A stretch of DNA of 64,000 bases from Dyadobacter sp. 50-39. Lineage in GTDB: Bacteria; Bacteroidota; Bacteroidia; Cytophagales; Spirosomataceae. The stretch covers positions 744,001-808,000 of the forward strand of contig MKSR01000040.1 in assembly GCA_001898145.1 (NCBI GenBank), in the 5' to 3' direction. Below are positions 53,855 through 63,843 of this stretch, one piece after another. The position numbers and the translations under genes were made by a program. The first letter of the stretch is position 1. Each line of letters begins with the position of its first letter. The notes under the pieces are model-generated. The model saw only the letters and a list, made by a program, of their open reading frames with translations. It was not told where the DNA came from and ran no database searches.

Positions 53855-55738
53855 TTAAATCTTGGGTAACAAAATGTGAAAACTGGCTCCTTTCCCTTTC
53901 GCCGATTCAGCCCAGATCCTGCCACGGTGCCGCTCAACGACTTTTTTACAAACCGCCAGCCCCACCCCGTTACCGGGATACTGGCTCGCAAAATGCAACC
54001 GTCTGAAAATCTCGAAGATCTTTTCCAGGTTCTCGGGAGAGATACCAATGCCATTGTCCTCGACCACAAACCGCACGCTGCCATTGTCCATCCAGGATTT
54101 CACCTCCACTTCCGGGGCATTTCCATTGGTAAATTTCAAGGCATTCGCCAGCAGGTTCTGAAAGAGCTGCACAAGCTGTACGCGGTCGCCGTAAATAGAC
54201 GGTACTGTGCTTTCCACGCGTATCTGCGCGCCCGACTGCTCCACGGCATCGTTCAGGTTCTGGATTGCCTCCCCGATCACTTCTTCTACTTTCAGTTTCT
54301 GGCGTTGAAGGCCTATTTTGCTAAGCTGCGAATAATGCAGCAGGTTATCGATCAGGTCGTGCATACGCTGGGCAGCCAGAATGCCCTTCCCGATACTCGG
54401 TTTCAACAGGTCGAACTTTTGCTGGTCGACGTACTGGTCCATCAGGTGCAAAAAGCTTCTTACCGTCCGCACGGGCTCTTTCAAATCGTGCGAAACAATG
54501 GCGGTGAACTGTTCCAGCTCACGATTCACGGACGAGAGCTCGGTGTTGGTTACAGAAAGTTCTGTTGCCAGCTGCCTGTATTTATCAAAGCTCTCCTGCA
54601 ATGCCTGCTCGCTGATTTTACGTTCCGTGAGGTCGCGGGTCACTTTGGAAAAGCCGCTCAGGCGCCCCTCGGTATCGTACACGGCGGTAATAACGATATT
54701 TGCCCAAAACCGGCTGCCGTCTTTTCGCAAGCGCCATCCTTCTTCTTCATACTTGCCGGACGACCGCGCCACTTTAAGTTCCCAGGCCGGCTTTCCGTTG
54801 AGAATGTCCTCTTCCGGATAAAAAATAGAAAAATACTTCCCGATCACATCCTCTGCCGCATAGCCCTTGATGCGCCGCGCACCTTCGTTCCAGCTGATAA
54901 TGCGGCCTTTTGTATCAAGCATGAATATTCCATAATCCCCCACCTGCTCCACCAGCGAACGATAGAGCGCTTCGCTCTGCCGCAGGACATCCTCGTCTTT
55001 CAGCCGCCCGGTGAGGTCACTCGTCACCTTCGAATAGCCGATCAGCGCATTACGATCATTGAATAACGCAGTCAGCACCACGCTGGCCCAGAACAGCGAA
55101 CCGTCTTTCTTTACCCGCCAGCCCTCTTCGCGGTAGGAACCGTTTTCCCGGGCCAGCTGCAATTTCTTCCTCGGTTTTTCTTCAATCAGGTCAGCGGGGG
55201 AATAGAACACGGAAAAATGCTTCCCCAGTATCTCGCTTTCGGCGTATCCGTGAATCAATGTCCCGCCGTCGTTCCAGGTAACGACATTTCCTTCGGGGTC
55301 GAGCATGAATATGGAGTAGTCGCGGATTGCCTCAACCATTAGCCGGTAACGTTCTTCGCTTTCCAGCAGATCAAATTGTCGCCGCTTCTGTTCGGTGATG
55401 TCACGCAACAGCACACAGTAGCCCACTAGTTGTTCGGTGTCATCGAAAACCGGGGAATAGGAAGTTTCTGCCCAATACCTGGTGTGGTCTTTCCTCAGTT
55501 TCCAGCCTTCAACGACAAACTTTTTCCTTTTCTGTGCCTGATCCAGTTCATAACGGAATTTGATGGGGTCGTCCTGGCTGTCGCCAATGGCAGAAAACTG
55601 TTTACCCTCAATTTCTGCATCGTAATAGCCCGTAAAGGAGCTTGCGGCGGCGTTGCAACCCGTTATCCTGCCTGTTTCATCCAACAAAAAAATCCCTTCG
55701 GCAAGGTTGCGGAAAATCAGGTCGCTGTTCAAATGCAT
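53855..55738 (-). CDS. Cytoplasmic PAS-domain sensor histidine kinase
   Basis: 627 residues with no membrane helix. Three PAS/PAC units lie at about 1-125, 130-255 and 258-380, each with 'GNVVTWNDGGTLIHGYAESE'-type core. HisKA follows with the phospho-acceptor in AIVSHDLKEPVRTV, then the ATPase domain with N box NLLANALKFTNG, G1 VEDNGIGISPENLEK and G2 GNGVGLAVCKKVVERHRG. This is the usual architecture of soluble kinases that sense small molecules or redox state. The receiver gene is next in the operon, then a SemiSWEET. Confidence 0.9.
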   Translation of the reverse strand: MHLNSDLIFRNLAEGIFLLDETGRITGCNAAASSFTGYYDAEIEGKQFSAIGDSQDDPIKFRYELDQAQKRKKFVVEGWKLRKDHTRYWAETSYSPVFDDTEQLVGYCVLLRDITEQKRRQFDLLESEERYRLMVEAIRDYSIFMLDPEGNVVTWNDGGTLIHGYAESEILGKHFSVFYSPADLIEEKPRKKLQLARENGSYREEGWRVKKDGSLFWASVVLTALFNDRNALIGYSKVTSDLTGRLKDEDVLRQSEALYRSLVEQVGDYGIFMLDTKGRIISWNEGARRIKGYAAEDVIGKYFSIFYPEEDILNGKPAWELKVARSSGKYEEEGWRLRKDGSRFWANIVITAVYDTEGRLSGFSKVTRDLTERKISEQALQESFDKYRQLATELSVTNTELSSVNRELEQFTAIVSHDLKEPVRTVRSFLHLMDQYVDQQKFDLLKPSIGKGILAAQRMHDLIDNLLHYSQLSKIGLQRQKLKVEEVIGEAIQNLNDAVEQSGAQIRVESTVPSIYGDRVQLVQLFQNLLANALKFTNGNAPEVEVKSWMDNGSVRFVVEDNGIGISPENLEKIFEIFRRLHFASQYPGNGVGLAVCKKVVERHRGRIWAESAKGKGASFHILLPKI

Positions 55739-55796
55739 GAGTGGGTGGGGTAAAGATCAAATAGGGAAATATTGCAGCAATTTTCGTGCCAAAAAA

Positions 55797-55829
55797 TCAG
55801 GCGTGCCGGAGCTAAGCCAGCACGCCTGA
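55797..55829 (-). terminator. Rho-independent terminator after the SDR/tautomerase operon
   Basis: On the minus strand, 10-base perfect arms (55797-55806 and 55820-55829) are followed by six Ts. It lies 21 bases past the SDR stop. Confidence 0.8.
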
Positions 55830-55850
55830 ATTACATTCACATCCATGGTT

Positions 55851-56597
55851 TTAACCAATGTGGTGCCCAGCTACGTGGCCTCCGTCGAGGTTGATAACCT
55901 CCCCAGTGATGAAGTTGCTGCCTGCCAGGTACAATGCAAGCTGTGCAACGTCCTTCGTTTCGCCGATGCGGTCTACCAGATGAAGGCCGGCCAGGCTATC
56001 GGCATCGCTTACGCCTGTTTTCGCTTGCAGCGGGCTGCGGATAATGCCCGGGGCAATGGCATTGACGCGGATATTGTGCTTACCGAATTCCGCAGCCAGC
56101 TGGCGGGTCAACGCATGAATACCGCCCTTGCTTGAAATGGGTGCCGTGGCCGGAAAGCCGCCAATCGCGTGGTCGACGAGCACGGTACCGATGTTGATGA
56201 TCGCTCCTTCGCCCTGTTGCAGCATCTGGCGGATGGCTGCCTGGCTGGTGAAATAGGTCCCTTTCAGGTTGACGTTCAGAAAGTAATCCAGATGCGCCTC
56301 GTCTACTTCGAGGAAACTCCGCGGCTCAAATACACCTGCATTATTCACCAGCACATCCACGCTCCCGAACTGCCTCACCGCGGTGTCGACCAGCGATTGC
56401 CCGGTAGCTCTCCGGCTGATATCGCCCGCTACCATTACCAGGCGGTCGTAGTGACCGAGTTCGTTATACGTTGCTGTGAGGTTGTCTTCATTGGCGGAAT
56501 TGATGACGACGTTATGGCCATGTTCCAGAAACAAGCTTGCTATGGCTTTACCGATGCCGGTGGAAGCACCGGTGACGATGATGGTTTGTGTTTTCAT
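55851..56597 (-). CDS. SDR-family protein lacking the catalytic tyrosine
   Basis: 248 residues with an intact nucleotide-binding part: VTGASTGIGKAIA, NNAGVFEPRS and the C-terminal VINLDGGHV. The active-site segment reads TAPISSKGGI: the lysine (157) is kept but the residue four places before it, which should be Tyr, is Pro, and the usual Ser is a Thr in IGTVL. So it either uses another proton donor, or binds cofactor without ordinary dehydrogenase activity. It follows a tautomerase gene by 18 bases on the same strand. Confidence 0.82.
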   Translation of the reverse strand: MKTQTIIVTGASTGIGKAIASLFLEHGHNVVINSANEDNLTATYNELGHYDRLVMVAGDISRRATGQSLVDTAVRQFGSVDVLVNNAGVFEPRSFLEVDEAHLDYFLNVNLKGTYFTSQAAIRQMLQQGEGAIINIGTVLVDHAIGGFPATAPISSKGGIHALTRQLAAEFGKHNIRVNAIAPGIIRSPLQAKTGVSDADSLAGLHLVDRIGETKDVAQLALYLAGSNFITGEVINLDGGHVAGHHIG

Positions 56598-56615
56598 GAT
56601 ACTCTTTCAGGTTCG

Positions 56616-56837
56616 TTACTGTTTTCTTTGGGCTGCAATACCTTTTTCACGGAGCACCGACACCTGCTCGCCGGCGTAGCCCCAGTCGTCAAGCTCCACT
56701 TCCTGAATGACGACATGGGTAAGATGCGGGTCTTTGTCGAGTACTTCGGTCATCAACCGGGTCACGCCGGCAATGAGGGCTTGTTTTTGTGCCCGGGTAA
56801 CGCCTTCGCGCGTTACTTCTATTTTAATGTATGGCAT
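56616..56837 (-). CDS. 4-oxalocrotonate tautomerase-family protein
   Basis: 73 residues from the ATG at 56837, so that after Met removal the catalytic N-terminal proline is exposed (MPYIKIEV). The rest shows the beta-alpha-beta pattern of the family (TRAQKQALIAGVTRLMTEVL, THVVIQEVELDDWG). It would move double bonds in keto-acids or dienols. The longer frame to 56864 would bury the proline and is rejected. Confidence 0.85.
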   Translation of the reverse strand: MPYIKIEVTREGVTRAQKQALIAGVTRLMTEVLDKDPHLTHVVIQEVELDDWGYAGEQVSVLREKGIAAQRKQ

Positions 56838-57016
56838 GGTTACTGTTTTTAAAGGGTTAATCAATGCGTTCTATGTCAATCATTTACTATGTTCTGACAC
56901 TACAAAGGAACCCTATTCACGGCATACGGCTACGTGACATATATCACAACTATTGGCCGCATCATTTGCATTGCCGGGCAAATAATGGGAAATTGCGCGC
57001 CCAATTTTCCAAAACA

Positions 57017-58276
57017 ATGACAACTCCTGTTTTCTGCGGCATCGATTTCGGCACTTCCAATTCCAGTCTCGCCATCGCCAACCAAGACGACGTTTTCCTG
57101 ATTCCGGTAGAAAACGAACACAAAACAATCCCCAGCGCGATGTTTTTCGCGCGAAAAGAAAATGAAGCATTCTTCGGGCGGGCAGCCATGGAGCGCTTCC
57201 TGAACCGGAATCCGGGCAGGTTGATGCGCAGCCTGAAACGCGTGCTGGGAACACCGGCCATGCGGCAGGGCACGATGGTGAATGGCGAATTGATGAAATT
57301 TGACCAGATCGTCGCCGCATTCCTCGACCAGATGAAGCAGAAGGCGGAGGCACGGACAGGCGCGGAGCTGAAACACGTGGTAATGGGCCGGCCGGTGCAT
57401 TTCGTCGACAACGATCCTGCGGCAGACGTGCGTGCCGAAAACGAGTTGAAAGCCATCGCGACCAGCCTCGGTTTCGAACATGTGGGCTTCCAGTTTGAGC
57501 CGATCGCCGCCGCCTTTGCCCATGAGGCGCGTGTAGCGGGCGAAAAACTCGCCATGGTAGTGGACCTCGGCGGCGGTACTTCCGATTTCACGATCATCCG
57601 GCTTTCCAAAGACAATGCCCGCAAGCATGACCGCAGCAGAGATATTCTCGCCAATACGGGCGTACGGCTCGGCGGGAACGATTTCGATAAGGACCTGAGC
57701 CTCGCCCGCATGATGCCCGAGCTGGGCTTCCGCACCACCTACGGCGCCAAGAATCTGGAAGTCCCCTCCTACCATTATTTCGACCTGTCGGAATGGAGCA
57801 AGGTCAACTTTTTATACACCAACCGCACGATTTTCCAGGCCAAGCAGCTCCTGCGCGAAACGCATTCGCCGGAAAAATACGGACGCCTCATTAACGTCCT
57901 CGAACAGGAAAGCGGCCATGCGGTACTCGCCGAAACCGAAAATATCAAGATCGGCCTCACCCAAAGCGAAGCCTACGTGGCCTCACTCCCGTTTATCGAC
58001 GAAAGTTTGCAGATCAATGTCGAACGCAACGTGTTCAACGAAGCGATCAATACCAAAACCCAGCGTATCGTAGAGGCCGCGAAACAATGTCTCCAAGACG
58101 CATCCATCGCACCCGAATCGATCGGACTGGTGATTATGACCGGCGGATCGACCGAAATCCCGCTGATCCAGGAACGCTTCCGCGAGCTGTTCCCAGCTGC
58201 CGAATGGTCGGAAGAGAACAAGCTGTCGAGCGTAGGGCTGGGCCTGGCCTACGACGCCCGTAGCCGGTTCGCCTGA
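57017..58276 (+). CDS. Hsp70-family ATPase, YegD-like
   Basis: 419 residues from the ATG at 57017, comprising only the nucleotide-binding domain: phosphate 1 in GIDFGTSNSSLAI, phosphate 2 in VVDLGGGTSDFTII, and adenosine loop VIMTGGSTEIPLIQ. There is no substrate-binding domain or EEVD-like tail, as in YegD. Partners are unknown; the gene is isolated and not near dnaJ or grpE. Confidence 0.85.
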   Translation: MTTPVFCGIDFGTSNSSLAIANQDDVFLIPVENEHKTIPSAMFFARKENEAFFGRAAMERFLNRNPGRLMRSLKRVLGTPAMRQGTMVNGELMKFDQIVAAFLDQMKQKAEARTGAELKHVVMGRPVHFVDNDPAADVRAENELKAIATSLGFEHVGFQFEPIAAAFAHEARVAGEKLAMVVDLGGGTSDFTIIRLSKDNARKHDRSRDILANTGVRLGGNDFDKDLSLARMMPELGFRTTYGAKNLEVPSYHYFDLSEWSKVNFLYTNRTIFQAKQLLRETHSPEKYGRLINVLEQESGHAVLAETENIKIGLTQSEAYVASLPFIDESLQINVERNVFNEAINTKTQRIVEAAKQCLQDASIAPESIGLVIMTGGSTEIPLIQERFRELFPAAEWSEENKLSSVGLGLAYDARSRFA

Positions 58277-58306
58277 TCCCGCGGGGCGCGTAGCCCGGGG
58301 CTAAGT

Positions 58307-58380
58307 CCGGGGCTTCCATCCCGGAGACTCCATCCCGGACCAACCTGGCCGGGGCTTCCATCCCGGGGACTCCATCCCGG
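58307..58380. repeat. Direct repeat of a 32-bp G/C-rich unit
   Basis: Two copies (58307-58338 and 58349-58380) separated by 10 bases differ at one base. Each copy itself has two shorter 'cttccatcccgg / actccatcccgg' halves. It is after the Hsp70-like gene and before glgX, and it is reminiscent of the element at 45851. It may be part of a dispersed repeat family or act in termination. Confidence 0.65.
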
Positions 58381-58492
58381 GGCTTTTGTTCTACAACGGT
58401 GGGGAAACTATTTTGAAGTAACATAACAAACGCATCAAACGCCGCTGGCATAGATATTACCTGCCCGCGGCTGTTTAATTTTAACGTTTGTT

Positions 58493-60664
58493 ATGGACAC
58501 ACATCTTGAAAATCAGGTAGAGGATACCGACGCCGGCACCGACCTCAGGGCCCTGCCCGGCAAACCTTACCCGCTGGGCGCTCAATGGGACGGCAACGGG
58601 GTCAACTTCGCACTATTTTCCGAAAATGCCGATAGCGTAGAGCTCTGCCTGTTCAACGGCGAAGGCGAGGAATATGCGAAAATCAAAATTGAAGAGGTGA
58701 CGCACCACGTCTGGCACGTATATGTACCCAAACTTGGGCCCGGGCAGCTCTACGGATACCGGGTTTACGGACCTTACGAGCCGGAGAACGGCCACCGCTT
58801 TAACCCTGCGAAACTGCTCGTGGATCCCTATGCCAAAGCATTGAGCGGCACGCTGCAATGGGACAATGCACTTTTTGGCTACCAGATCGGCGACCCTGAG
58901 GAAGACCTTAGCTTCAACCCCACCGATAGCGCACCGTATATGCCCAAGGCCGTGGTCATCGACGAGGCTTTTGATTGGGAGAACGACCGTCGCATAGACA
59001 GGCCCTATCACGAAACGATCATTTACGAAGCCCACGTCAAAGGATTTACCCAACTCAACCCGCAGGTACCGGAAGAACTTCGCGGTACCTACGCAGGCCT
59101 GGCCCATCCGGCCTCGATCGAATATCTGAAAAACCTGGGTATTACCGCCGTGGAGCTGTTACCCGTGCACCACTATGTTGCCGACCGGCATTTGGTGGAA
59201 AAAGGGCTGACTAACTACTGGGGGTACAACACCCTGGCTTTTCTTGCACCGGATCCCCGGTATTGCAGCTCTCACGATCCCGGGCAGCAGGTCAGCGAGT
59301 TCAAGGCGATGGTGAAAGAATTGCATAAGGCGGGTATCGAGGTGATCCTGGATGTGGTCTACAACCACACCGCCGAAGGTAACCATCTGGGCCCTACCCT
59401 GTCCTTCAAAGGGATCGACAATGCGTCTTATTACCGCCTTGTGCAGGACGATGCACGCCATTATATGGACTACACGGGCACGGGCAATACATTAAATGTA
59501 AGGCTACCCAATGTCCTGGCGCTGATTATGGACAGCCTGCGGTACTGGGTTACCCAAATGCACGTCGACGGATTCCGCTTCGACCTCGCGGCTGCACTGG
59601 CCCGTACACTTCACGAGACCGACAACCTCAGCTCTTTCTTTAACATCATCCACCAGGATCCCGTCATTTCGCAGATAAAACTCATTGCCGAACCCTGGGA
59701 CATCAACGAAGACGGCTACATGGTCGGGAAGTTCCCGGTCGGCTGGGGCGAGTGGAACGGCCTGTACCGCGACCAGATGCGCGATTTCTGGCGCGGAGGC
59801 GAGACCAGGATGACCAATTTCGCACAGCGCTTTACCGGCAGTCCCGATCTTTACCACAACAGCTACCGACGGCCGACGGCCAGCATCAATTTCGTTACTG
59901 CTCACGACGGCTTCACGCTTCGTGACCTGGTGAGCTACAACGACAAGCACAACGAAGCCAATGGGGATGACAATAAGGACGGCGAAGAGTCCAACAATTC
60001 GTGGAACTGCGGCGCCGAGGGCCCTACCGACGATCCGGGGATTAATGCATTGCGTTCCCGCCAGCAGCGGAATTACCTGGTTACCTTGCTGATGTCGCAG
60101 GGCGTGGCGATGATCGTGGCTGGCGACGAATGGGGCCGCAGCCAGCAGGGCAATAACAACGCCTACTGCCAGGACAATGAAATTTCGTGGCTCAACTGGG
60201 ACAAAGCCGATCAGGAACTGCTTACTTTCACCCGCAAACTGATCCATTTCTGCCGGAGCCACCCATCATTCCAGCGGCGCCGCTGGTTCCAGGACCTTCC
60301 CGTAACCGGCAGCAGTGTGAAGGATATCATCTGGTTTTTGCCAGACGGCAATACCATTCCCGACGAAAACTGGGGTGACGCCAGGGCGGGCGCATTCGGC
60401 GTGTTTCTCAACGGGCTCGGCATCCGCTGCGTGGCCATGGATGGGAACAGGCTGACGGACGACCATTTCTACATCATTTTCAACCCGTCGCCGGAGGCGG
60501 TTATTTTTAAAATACCTTCCCAGGAATGCGGTATCGGCTGGCAGGTCGTGATCAGCACGAGCGAAAATTTTATCGGTGAAAAAGAAGAAAGGTTACCGGC
60601 CGGTAGCGAGCTGCAAGTCGTCGACCGGTCGGTAGTGGTATTGAAATGTCCTACAAGCGGATAG
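58493..60664 (+). CDS. glgX: Glycogen debranching enzyme (GH13_11)
   Basis: 723 residues. The N-terminal CBM48 domain (about 25-125) starts with GKPYPLGAQWDGNGVNFALF, a GlgX/isoamylase hallmark. The catalytic residues are D364 in GFRFDLAAAL, E400 in LIAEPWDINEDGY and D471 in TAHDGFTLRDL, followed by the C-terminal beta domain. It cleaves alpha-1,6 branches of glycogen or limit dextrins. treZ at 2410 belongs to the same storage metabolism, but the genes are 54 kb apart. Confidence 0.92.
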   Translation: MDTHLENQVEDTDAGTDLRALPGKPYPLGAQWDGNGVNFALFSENADSVELCLFNGEGEEYAKIKIEEVTHHVWHVYVPKLGPGQLYGYRVYGPYEPENGHRFNPAKLLVDPYAKALSGTLQWDNALFGYQIGDPEEDLSFNPTDSAPYMPKAVVIDEAFDWENDRRIDRPYHETIIYEAHVKGFTQLNPQVPEELRGTYAGLAHPASIEYLKNLGITAVELLPVHHYVADRHLVEKGLTNYWGYNTLAFLAPDPRYCSSHDPGQQVSEFKAMVKELHKAGIEVILDVVYNHTAEGNHLGPTLSFKGIDNASYYRLVQDDARHYMDYTGTGNTLNVRLPNVLALIMDSLRYWVTQMHVDGFRFDLAAALARTLHETDNLSSFFNIIHQDPVISQIKLIAEPWDINEDGYMVGKFPVGWGEWNGLYRDQMRDFWRGGETRMTNFAQRFTGSPDLYHNSYRRPTASINFVTAHDGFTLRDLVSYNDKHNEANGDDNKDGEESNNSWNCGAEGPTDDPGINALRSRQQRNYLVTLLMSQGVAMIVAGDEWGRSQQGNNNAYCQDNEISWLNWDKADQELLTFTRKLIHFCRSHPSFQRRRWFQDLPVTGSSVKDIIWFLPDGNTIPDENWGDARAGAFGVFLNGLGIRCVAMDGNRLTDDHFYIIFNPSPEAVIFKIPSQECGIGWQVVISTSENFIGEKEERLPAGSELQVVDRSVVVLKCPTSG

Positions 60665-60700
60665 AAACTTATTGGATTGCCAGGCGGTCGATCCCGCCTT

Positions 60701-63103
60701 CTATTCGCTTCGCAAACTTCTTACCGGGTTCATTAATGCGGCGCGGATGCTCTGAAAGCTGACGGTGAACAATGCAATGGCTATGGACAAGGCGCCTGCA
60801 AGCAGAAAAACCCACCAGCGGATGTCGGTATGGTAAGCAAAATCCTGCAACCAGTTTTTCATTCCATACCAGGCCACCGGCGATGCGATAAGAATGGCGA
60901 TGACGACCGGTTTGAGAAAATCCTTCGAAAGCAAGCCCACGATGCTCGGTACCGATGCACCCAGCACCTTTCTGACCCCGATTTCCTTGGTCCGGAGCTC
61001 GGCCATGAACATCGAGAGCCCCAGCAGCCCCATGCAGGAAATAAGGATGGCTATCCCGGCGAATATCCCGAACAAAAGCTGTTGCGTCTGCTCCCGCGCG
61101 TAAAGCTTGCCGAAGCGCTGGTCGAGAAATTCGTATTGGAACGGCACGTCGGGAAAACGTTCTTTCCAAACCGACCCGAGGTGTGCGATCGCTCCCTGGA
61201 TATTACCGCCGGCTACCTGCACGGATACCCTTCCCAACCTGCCCGGCTGGTAGAACATCACAATCGGCGCTACTTTCTGATGCAAGGATTCAAAGTGATA
61301 ATCGGTAGTGACGCCGATGATCTGTCCGCGCATTTCGCCGTAGCCGAAACGGTTGCCGATGGCGTCGGACGGGTTTTTCCAACCCAATAAACGGGCGGCG
61401 GTTGCATTGAGCACAAAACCGTTGGTACGGTCGGTAGGATGCTGGCGTGAAAAGTTGCGGCCTGCCGCCATTTTAATCTGGTACGCAGGAATAAAGTCTT
61501 CATCCACCGAAAGTGACTTGACACTGATTGCGGTAGGTGCCATGGAATCGCCCTTCATGACGAATGCCTCCCAGGAATCGAGCAGCCGCCCCGATGGGAT
61601 GCGCGACGAGCGGCCCACTTCCCGGATACCGGCATAATCTTTAAAACGCTGGCGGATCGCCTCGACGTCGGTTGTTGAATCGTCAGGCATGCTGAATGTG
61701 ATCACCTGGTCTTTGGCGTAGCCAAGCTTGTAATTTTGAATGTACCGCATTTGGTTGTACACAACCGTCGTGCTGATAATCAGCGTAACGGCGATGGCGA
61801 ATTGCGCTACCACCAGTGTTTGGCGCAGGTTTCCGTTTTTCAGCGCGGATGCGATCTTGCCTTTTAAAACGGCAATGGGCTGAAAGCTAGTCATGAAAAA
61901 TGCCGGATAACTACCCGCCACCAGTCCCGTGAAAACAGTAATTCCAACGAGGATTGCCAGGAAGCCCGGATCCAGCAATGCGGAAATAGAGAGCTGCTTT
62001 TGCGTGAAATTATTGAACAGCGGCAGGCACAACATCACGGCAACGAATGCAAGCACGACAGAAATCGCTACCAGCACCACCGATTCGCTGAGAAACTGGT
62101 TGACCAGTTGCGTGCGCACGGCACCTATCACCTTGCGCATGCCCACTTCCTTGGCACGCGTAGCGGATTTCGCGGTGGCGAGGTTCATATAGTTGATGCA
62201 GGCTATCAGCAGGATAAACACCGCGATCGCCGAGAAGAGGTATACATACTGGATATCCCCGTTAGGCTCTATCTCAGAATCGAGATGGGAGCGCAAGTGA
62301 ATGTCTGTGAGTTTGGTGAGCGTGAGCACTGAATATTTGGAGGCATTCGGGTCTATGTGTTTGTTTTGAAAAGCGGGAAATGACGCGGCCAATTTTTGCG
62401 CGTCGTAATGCTTTGGCAGCAGCAGGAAAGTGGAAAAGGAGTTGTTGCCCCAGTTGGTGCGAAGCCCTTCGGCACCGTAAATGCGGTCGTCGTTCAGGGT
62501 GGAGAAAGACACAAGAAAGCTGGGGTGAAAATGCGACTGCGAGGGCAGCGGCTCAAAAACGCCGGTCACCGTATAGTCGAACTGATTATCCAGCCGCACG
62601 ACCTTGCCTACCGGATCTTCCTTTCCGAAATATTTTTCCGCCATAGGCTTGGAAAACATGATCGAAAATGGGTTTTCAAGCGCTTTATCCGGATTTCCAC
62701 GGTCTATCTTGAAAGTAAAAACCTTGAAAATATTCGCTTCGGCAGCGAACATCTGCTCTTCCGAAAACCGTTTCTCACCATATTTCACCAATGCCCCCGT
62801 TTCCAGCAACCGAACCACCTGCTCTACCTGCGGAAAATCCTGCTTGACCAGCGGGCCGAATGGTGGGGCCGCATGCCCGAGCCGGAGCGACTCGGTGCCG
62901 TCGTTGGCCAGGAATGTGCGGTTCAGTCGGTAAATGCGGTCGGCGCGCTCGTGGAAACGGTCGTAGGCCAGCTCGTCTTTCACATACAGTGCCAGCAGCA
63001 AAAAGCACGTAAGCCCCAGCGATACGCCGGAAATGTTGATAAAACTGAATGTCTTGTGCTTCGTCAGATTCCGGAAAGCAATTTTCAGATAGTTTTTGAG
63101 CAT
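60701..63103 (-). CDS. FtsX/MacB-type ABC transporter permease
   Basis: 800 residues with the two-unit layout of the large Bacteroidetes permeases: a first helix (FINISGVSLGLTCFLLLALYV), a periplasmic MacB_PCD domain at about 45-240, three helices ending in IACINYMNLATAKSATRAKE, another helix and second periplasmic domain at about 430-620, and three C-terminal helices, with the FtsX motif ELRTKEIGVRKVLGASV. It lacks an ATPase gene next to it, so it must share an ATPase encoded elsewhere; roles include efflux and lipoprotein or peptide export. Convergent with glgX, 36 bases apart. Confidence 0.88.
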   Translation of the reverse strand: MLKNYLKIAFRNLTKHKTFSFINISGVSLGLTCFLLLALYVKDELAYDRFHERADRIYRLNRTFLANDGTESLRLGHAAPPFGPLVKQDFPQVEQVVRLLETGALVKYGEKRFSEEQMFAAEANIFKVFTFKIDRGNPDKALENPFSIMFSKPMAEKYFGKEDPVGKVVRLDNQFDYTVTGVFEPLPSQSHFHPSFLVSFSTLNDDRIYGAEGLRTNWGNNSFSTFLLLPKHYDAQKLAASFPAFQNKHIDPNASKYSVLTLTKLTDIHLRSHLDSEIEPNGDIQYVYLFSAIAVFILLIACINYMNLATAKSATRAKEVGMRKVIGAVRTQLVNQFLSESVVLVAISVVLAFVAVMLCLPLFNNFTQKQLSISALLDPGFLAILVGITVFTGLVAGSYPAFFMTSFQPIAVLKGKIASALKNGNLRQTLVVAQFAIAVTLIISTTVVYNQMRYIQNYKLGYAKDQVITFSMPDDSTTDVEAIRQRFKDYAGIREVGRSSRIPSGRLLDSWEAFVMKGDSMAPTAISVKSLSVDEDFIPAYQIKMAAGRNFSRQHPTDRTNGFVLNATAARLLGWKNPSDAIGNRFGYGEMRGQIIGVTTDYHFESLHQKVAPIVMFYQPGRLGRVSVQVAGGNIQGAIAHLGSVWKERFPDVPFQYEFLDQRFGKLYAREQTQQLLFGIFAGIAILISCMGLLGLSMFMAELRTKEIGVRKVLGASVPSIVGLLSKDFLKPVVIAILIASPVAWYGMKNWLQDFAYHTDIRWWVFLLAGALSIAIALFTVSFQSIRAALMNPVRSLRSE

Positions 63104-63247
63104 GATCTTGGCATTTGGGGCCGTTCAGGCAAGGAAAGTAGTCAGTCCTTACTCCCGGTAACAAATGCATGCCATTTATAAACCGCATTGAAAATCAAAA
63201 ACTTAGATCATCTTGTCTGTTCGGAATCGGACGATACCGTCCGGCCG

Positions 63248-63682
63248 CTAGTAGCAGGTGGCAGCAGGCTGCTTGTAACCCCGCAGGCCTTTGAACCAGC
63301 TGTAAAGGACCTGGAAGAACCTGGGCGGATTGCGTACTGTGCGGCGTTTTCTCGCTTCGCCTTGCACGACCGGAGCATTTCCTGCACCCGGGCCCTGTGT
63401 TGTGGACGCGGCTACCAGCACTTCCAGCGCTCCATTGGTAAGAGCGTAAATGTCTTCATGAAGTTCGTCGAGCAGGCTGGCCGTACGGCCCCGGAGGTGG
63501 TGACGATCGGCGATCTGAAGGGTCGTTTTTACCGCGAAATCATAAATTTCCTGTGAAAGCTGGTCGCAAAGCTCGCACATATCCGCCCGCCGCTCGGGCA
63601 GTACGATATTTCGGGCTTTCATTTCCTGGATTTTGCGCTCGGTTTTCGTGACCAGTTCGGCACGGATTTCATTCAAATTCAT
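63248..63682 (-). CDS. Hypothetical protein
   Basis: 144 residues from the ATG at 63682. Mainly helical with a Cys pair (DMCELCDQL) and a Leu-rich middle (TASLLDELHEDIYALT), then a basic, Pro-rich tail (EARKRRTVRNPPRFFQVLYS). No domain is recognised. It is divergent from the partial gene at 63844. Confidence 0.5.
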   Translation of the reverse strand: MNLNEIRAELVTKTERKIQEMKARNIVLPERRADMCELCDQLSQEIYDFAVKTTLQIADRHHLRGRTASLLDELHEDIYALTNGALEVLVAASTTQGPGAGNAPVVQGEARKRRTVRNPPRFFQVLYSWFKGLRGYKQPAATCY

Positions 63683-63843
63683 ATGACGGGTGCTGTTAGA
63701 GGGAGTTTTTGAACGCATGAACGTTCCATGAAATATTATCAATATTTCGTTAGGATCAAAGGTTTTAATTTTTTTCTAATCGATATCCTTCGCCCTTCGC
63801 CTGGGCTTGTCCTACTTTTAAAGCCTCATCATTATCGCTACGA

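Noticed and set aside
60669-61169. Minus-strand frame of 166 codons at the 3' end of the permease
   Set aside because: It is out of frame with the permease, which continues with family motifs to its stop.
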